From contig DGGP01000037.1 in NCBI GenBank assembly GCA_002392265.1, forward strand, positions 1 through 8,477: a DNA stretch of 8,477 nucleotides, given 5' to 3'. This DNA is from Firmicutes bacterium UBA3871 (GTDB lineage Bacteria; Bacillota; Clostridia; Peptostreptococcales; Anaerovoracaceae). Positions 7,001-8,477 of the stretch are shown here, one piece after another. A model generated the notes under the pieces. That model was not told the origin of the DNA, did not search any database, and saw only the letters and a program-made list of their open reading frames with translations. A program made the translations under genes and the position numbers. Position 1 is the stretch's first letter. Each line of letters begins with the position of its first letter.

Positions 7001-7910
7001 AGCAGCTGACGGAAGCACGGGAACTGTTGCTAAAGATAACAATGGCAACATCACTGCTGCAACTGCCGAAATCAGTGAAAAAGCTGCAAGCGAGGCTGCA
7101 AAGAGCGGCGAGGCTGTAACACTTCCTATAGAGGTTAAGGCTGCAGCGGAAAGAGGGGCCGCCGCAAAGGTGGAAATAAAGCTCCCGTCAAGCGTAACAA
7201 AAGAAGCTCCGGCGAAGGTCGAAATCCCTGTAGAGAACATGACCGCGGGAACTGTCGCTGTACTTGTTGATGCGGACGGTAACGAGCAGATACTCAAGAC
7301 ATGCGAAGCTCTCGAGGGCGGTATCGCGGTAGAGCTCACAGGCGATGCTACTATAAAGATAGTAGAAAACAGCAAGGAATTTACGGATGTAAAGGCCGGA
7401 AACTGGGCTGCCGACCCGATTCAGTTCGTTGTTTCGCGCGAAATATTCAAAGGAACAAGCGCAAGCACATTTGGACCGAATGCAAATATGTCGCGCGGAA
7501 TGGTGGCACAGGTCATCTGCAACTTCGCGGACGGCACGGGCAAAGGCGGCGCATTTACCGATGCTGAGGGCAAGTGGTACGACAGCGCAGCTTCATGGGT
7601 GCTCGAAAACGGCATCATGGCAGGCGTTGGCGGAAACAGCTTTGCAGGCGAAGCGTATGTAAGCCGTGAACAGCTCGCAACCACCTTCTACCGCCTCGCA
7701 ATACTGCAGGGCAAGGTTAAGGCAGGCTTTGGCGACGGCAAGCTTTCTACGTTCTCCGATGCTGCAAGCATTTCAGAATTCGCAAAGGAAGCGCTCGCAT
7801 GGGCAACTGCTGAGGGCCTCATCTTCGGAAACGGCGGAAAAATCGAACCAAAAGGACTTGCAACGCGTGCCCAGGTGGCAGCTATCATGCAGAGGTACTG
7901 CGGACTCTAA
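4011..7910 (+). CDS. Secreted surface protein with three C-terminal SLH repeats
   Basis: The product has 1299 residues. A Sec signal peptide covers about 1-36: basic QKTKK, a hydrophobic core (12-30), and AYA before a likely cut at 36/37. Residues about 37-960 form a large ectodomain that I cannot assign. It contains beta-rich stretches with recurring short units such as GNLTVKNGKF and GDIELKNGSV (about 785-880), suggesting a beta-helix-like or repeated beta-sandwich fold, and a CPEC pair at 724-727 that could bind metal or form a disulfide. A Gly/Ser/Thr-rich linker (about 962-1015) leads to a further conserved beta segment, then SLH repeats at about 1123-1167, 1181-1227 and 1244-1299, with cores SRGMVAQ, SREQLAT and TRAQVAA. 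SLH domains bind pyruvylated wall polysaccharide, so the protein should be displayed on the cell surface. Adhesion, S-layer or polymer binding are possible roles; none is shown. The SLH end is GC-richer than the ectodomain. It is transcribed alone. Confidence 0.93.
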   Translation: MYSFLQKTKKTVCFLLIAALVCVYMPMLGIADKAYADAPSEIVITLGTDVDAVNTAISNAGLGSRMMYSSLGSNGGGGIYTLKLDSVSDASIKLVNALPAPSSNDSADAYYLIIQVKGENKIGEIITSQDVERPRQIKIERAPNAGNDEQCILRASKIADRGPALDGLNPRTIAIEGSESSYLRVFLSEVTMDVAGQTPTAKISLSYANLCSDKLDLGNAETTFAAHGTNAYTAIGEFSFGEVTFGKFISVEPCNFSARKVLSTNNLSTPGSDYKDTFELFGGNVYINEELKTDRLLIKNGSAYVGGSLAGIKNVYFVDAGLPPNAASVPTVHSNATSVYDAVIINGRLSSVGGNAGTGVNVVASYAGIGGMDETTRVKTQGPLWFEPGREITLSAPNAAQITTISGFKNKLTNLGRNENGTRTTFVGQYNPICVSGELADGYMIGGARIGEEDGYNAEIIAEQYDYDEESGVIEFDLLVDPGDFRTLLSSSGYNFSLSTATSDLVKVEYHFPQQSMLGGRADYEVLHRGERVKQIEFYELMGVSRNMNWYLDAACTVPFDTATPITTDTAIYGSIPSVPVSGEVNIEPVTICSGSDFDDLKGELSGSDYFAFNSARNVFAMPQSRMYAVASGTAASYDASTLRPVSYSSTTRSDAFTGAGNVYFALFSVNAMPGYELATGFRVKYGGRELTPVNGMYLCPITVTDCNLLKVKMQDGASPLWYCPECNSTYTDAAGSTRYTAAVTPQYKDIVSDLTSSGAGIQTLTLAEDTAYLLNARQNGTPTSIAGDLIIDLDGHELYADRLDIAGNLTVKNGKFNAFDITAGSITLDNAVTQYEDAFDDENCAIAGDIELKNGSVWEVKNLGYELYVPGNLIIDGTSVVKLYMSDIGYTIAESMGSLNYTHTMHSETVGKIRNYISTGTRIVDIVDVFPDLASQMGNIPRGQMFLLQPSEYPTELKNWPASGRSGGSRSENTVAGATTTDVTTNADGSTTTTTVAADGSTGTVAKDNNGNITAATAEISEKAASEAAKSGEAVTLPIEVKAAAERGAAAKVEIKLPSSVTKEAPAKVEIPVENMTAGTVAVLVDADGNEQILKTCEALEGGIAVELTGDATIKIVENSKEFTDVKAGNWAADPIQFVVSREIFKGTSASTFGPNANMSRGMVAQVICNFADGTGKGGAFTDAEGKWYDSAASWVLENGIMAGVGGNSFAGEAYVSREQLATTFYRLAILQGKVKAGFGDGKLSTFSDAASISEFAKEALAWATAEGLIFGNGGKIEPKGLATRAQVAAIMQRYCGL

Positions 7911-8009
7911 CCCTGTGATTGGCAAGCGTTAGCGCAGACAGAACAGCGGTAGGTCCCACTTGAGGAGCGCAGCGCTTTAGCGCGTGGCGGTCTACCGTGC
8001 GGACTCTAA
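7899..8009 (+). repeat. 12-base direct repeats bounding an 87-base structured segment
   Basis: TGCGGACTCTAA occurs at 7899-7910, where it encodes the last residues and stop of the SLH protein, and again at 7998-8009. The 87 bases between (7911-7997) contain no gene and end in a long hairpin that touches the second repeat copy. Possible origins are insertion of a small element with target duplication, a site-specific insertion, or the remnant of a second SLH gene end left after a deletion. The ends of the 87-base segment are not inverted repeats of each other, which argues against a standard MITE. Confidence 0.5.
7947..7997 (+). repeat. Long hairpin downstream of the SLH gene
   Basis: CGGTAG (7947-7952) pairs with CTACCG (7992-7997). 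The pairing continues inward through GTCCCAC with GTGGCGGT, using two G-T pairs and one bulge, for about 13 pairs in all. The interior holds GCGC-rich short palindromes such as GCGC-TTTA-GCGC. A similar AGCGTTAGCGC string occurs just upstream at 7925-7935. There is no T run after the stem, so it is not a standard intrinsic terminator; it may be a dispersed intergenic repeat or an mRNA 3'-end stabiliser. Confidence 0.5.
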
Positions 8010-8073
8010 GCTACTGAAATTGAAAATGTCAAAGATGCCTTGAATAGTCAGAATATTAAATGCTAAAAAGGTG

Positions 8074-8102
8074 TTGACAAGGGCACAGCCTTTTGATATT
8101 AT
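8074..8102 (+). promoter_or_regulatory. rRNA operon promoter P1
   Basis: A perfect -35 box TTGACA (8074-8079), a 17-base spacer and TATTAT (8097-8102) predict a start near 8109. The A/T-rich stretch upstream (about 8050-8070) could act as an UP element. Immediately at the start lies an inverted repeat, GCTGTCG (8109-8115) with CGACAGC (8118-8124). Confidence 0.85.
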
Positions 8103-8137
8103 GTAAAAGCTGTCGCACGACAGCGGACGCAACGCTT

Positions 8138-8170
8138 CAAAAAATCTTTCAAAAAAGATTAAAAAAAGTG
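8138..8170 (+). promoter_or_regulatory. A-tract UP-element-like region of rRNA P2
   Basis: Runs of six to seven A bases recur directly upstream of the P2 -35 box, the usual place for contact by the RNA polymerase alpha subunit. AATCTTT (8143-8149) and AAAGATT (8154-8160) also form a small A/T stem, which read on the - strand is followed by a T run and could be a weak terminator against antisense transcription. Confidence 0.5.
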
Positions 8171-8199
8171 TTGACATATTGCTCCGAAAAGAGTAATAT
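8171..8199 (+). promoter_or_regulatory. rRNA operon promoter P2
   Basis: A perfect TTGACA (8171-8176), a 17-base spacer and TAATAT (8194-8199) give a start near 8206. Both rRNA promoters share the string GTGTTGACA and the same spacing, and lie 97 bases apart, as expected for tandem rRNA promoters in Bacillota. Confidence 0.87.
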
Positions 8200-8205
8200 G
8201 AGAAT

Positions 8206-8439
8206 GTTCGCAGTAAGCGGACAGAGCCGAAAGGCTCATGAACATTGACAACTTCATAGTGTAGAAATTTAGTCTAAGAAAAGACTATGTACACACACAA
8301 TCAATCATGATTGGTAAGATCTGTGTAAACGGATTTACGTACAATTTCTTTAACACAAATAATTTTGAACGCAGATGCGTTCGTGATGAGTTAGATTAGC
8401 TCGATTTTATCTTCCGGCTTGCCGGAGGTTAAGATACCA
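8206..8439 (+). ncRNA. 16S rRNA leader with antitermination and processing structures
   Basis: About 234 bases separate the P2 start from the mature 16S end. Two boxA-like sites are visible: TGAACATTGACAACT (8239-8253) and TTTCTTTAACACAAAT (8345-8360), the latter close to the E. coli boxA core CTTTAACA. Stems include GAGCC-GAAA-GGCTC (8224-8237), TAGTCT with AGACTA (8270-8287), TACACA with TGTGTA (8290-8327) enclosing the palindrome CAATCATGATTG (8302-8313), and GAACGCA-GA-TGCGTTC (8367-8382). These fit NusB/NusE antitermination and RNase III processing of the precursor; the exact processing partners lie beyond the window. Confidence 0.65.
8408..8436 (+). other. Hairpin just before the mature 16S 5' end
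   Basis: CTTCCGGC (8411-8418) pairs with GCCGGAGG (8421-8428) around TT, with one G-T pair. Outer bases TATCTT (8408-8413) can instead pair with AAGATA (8431-8436), placing the stem foot three bases from the mature end. This is probably part of the 16S leader processing structure rather than a terminator, since no T run follows. Confidence 0.5.

Positions 8440-8477
<38 letters not shown>

Noticed and set aside
6857..7375. Open frame of 172 codons on the - strand
   Set aside because: It is antisense to the Ala/Thr-rich linker region of the SLH protein, and its low-complexity Val/Ala/Ser product follows directly from that composition.
7911..8073. tRNA or small RNA gene after the SLH gene
   Set aside because: The segment folds but shows no T-loop or anticodon arrangement, no own promoter and no T-rich terminator.
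8143..8166. Intrinsic terminator on the + strand before P2
   Set aside because: The stem is only A/T pairs and is followed on the + strand by A rather than T. It could act only on the - strand, and weakly; it fits better as an UP-element region.
7992..8177. Open frame of 61 codons on the - strand
   Set aside because: It covers both the repeat segment and the rRNA promoters, lacks a ribosome binding site, and contains chance residues only.
8245..8273. Third TTGACA in the rRNA leader as a promoter P3
   Set aside because: At a 17-base spacing the -10 position reads TTTAGT, a poor match. The string fits better as part of a boxA-like leader site.

Overview
The window looks like chromosomal DNA from a Clostridia-type member of the Bacillota. 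Four things point there: the 5' end of a 16S rRNA gene that follows the Bacillota pattern, strong AAGGAGG-type ribosome binding sites, sigma-A promoters with near-consensus boxes and 17-base spacers, and an S-layer-homology (SLH) surface protein next to a U32 protein carrying a DUF3656-type region. The genus cannot be fixed from sequence reading alone. There is no phage, transposase, CRISPR array or tRNA in the window.

Layout. (1) Bases 1-2018, + strand: the 3' part of a large U32 family gene of the RlhA/YdcP type, probably an RNA hydroxylation enzyme with an Fe-S cluster. (2) Bases 2035-2060: a strong hairpin shared as a bidirectional terminator by two convergent genes. (3) Bases 2114-3619, - strand: an NhaC-type Na+/H+ antiporter with a clear promoter. 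(4) Bases 3620-4010: a 391-base divergent control region with two promoters facing away from each other, inverted repeats at or near each start point, and a central cluster of 15-base-spaced TGCAT repeats including a perfect 9+9 dyad. (5) Bases 4011-7910, + strand: a 1299-residue secreted protein with a signal peptide, a long ectodomain that I cannot assign to a known family, and three C-terminal SLH repeats for cell-wall anchoring. (6) Bases 7911-8009: a short structured segment bounded by two copies of a 12-base direct repeat, one copy being the last codons of the SLH gene. (7) Bases 8074-8477: a ribosomal RNA operon start with tandem promoters P1 and P2, a structured leader with boxA-like sites, and the first 38 bases of 16S rRNA.

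The genes do not form one obvious pathway. The antiporter and the surface protein are divergently transcribed and share one control region, so joint regulation of two envelope functions is possible but unproven. The U32 gene and the rRNA operon are both connected to RNA or the ribosome, but they lie at opposite ends and I see no direct link. The most unusual parts are the repeat-bounded segment between the SLH gene and the rRNA promoters, the repeat-rich divergent control region, and the unassigned ectodomain of the surface protein.
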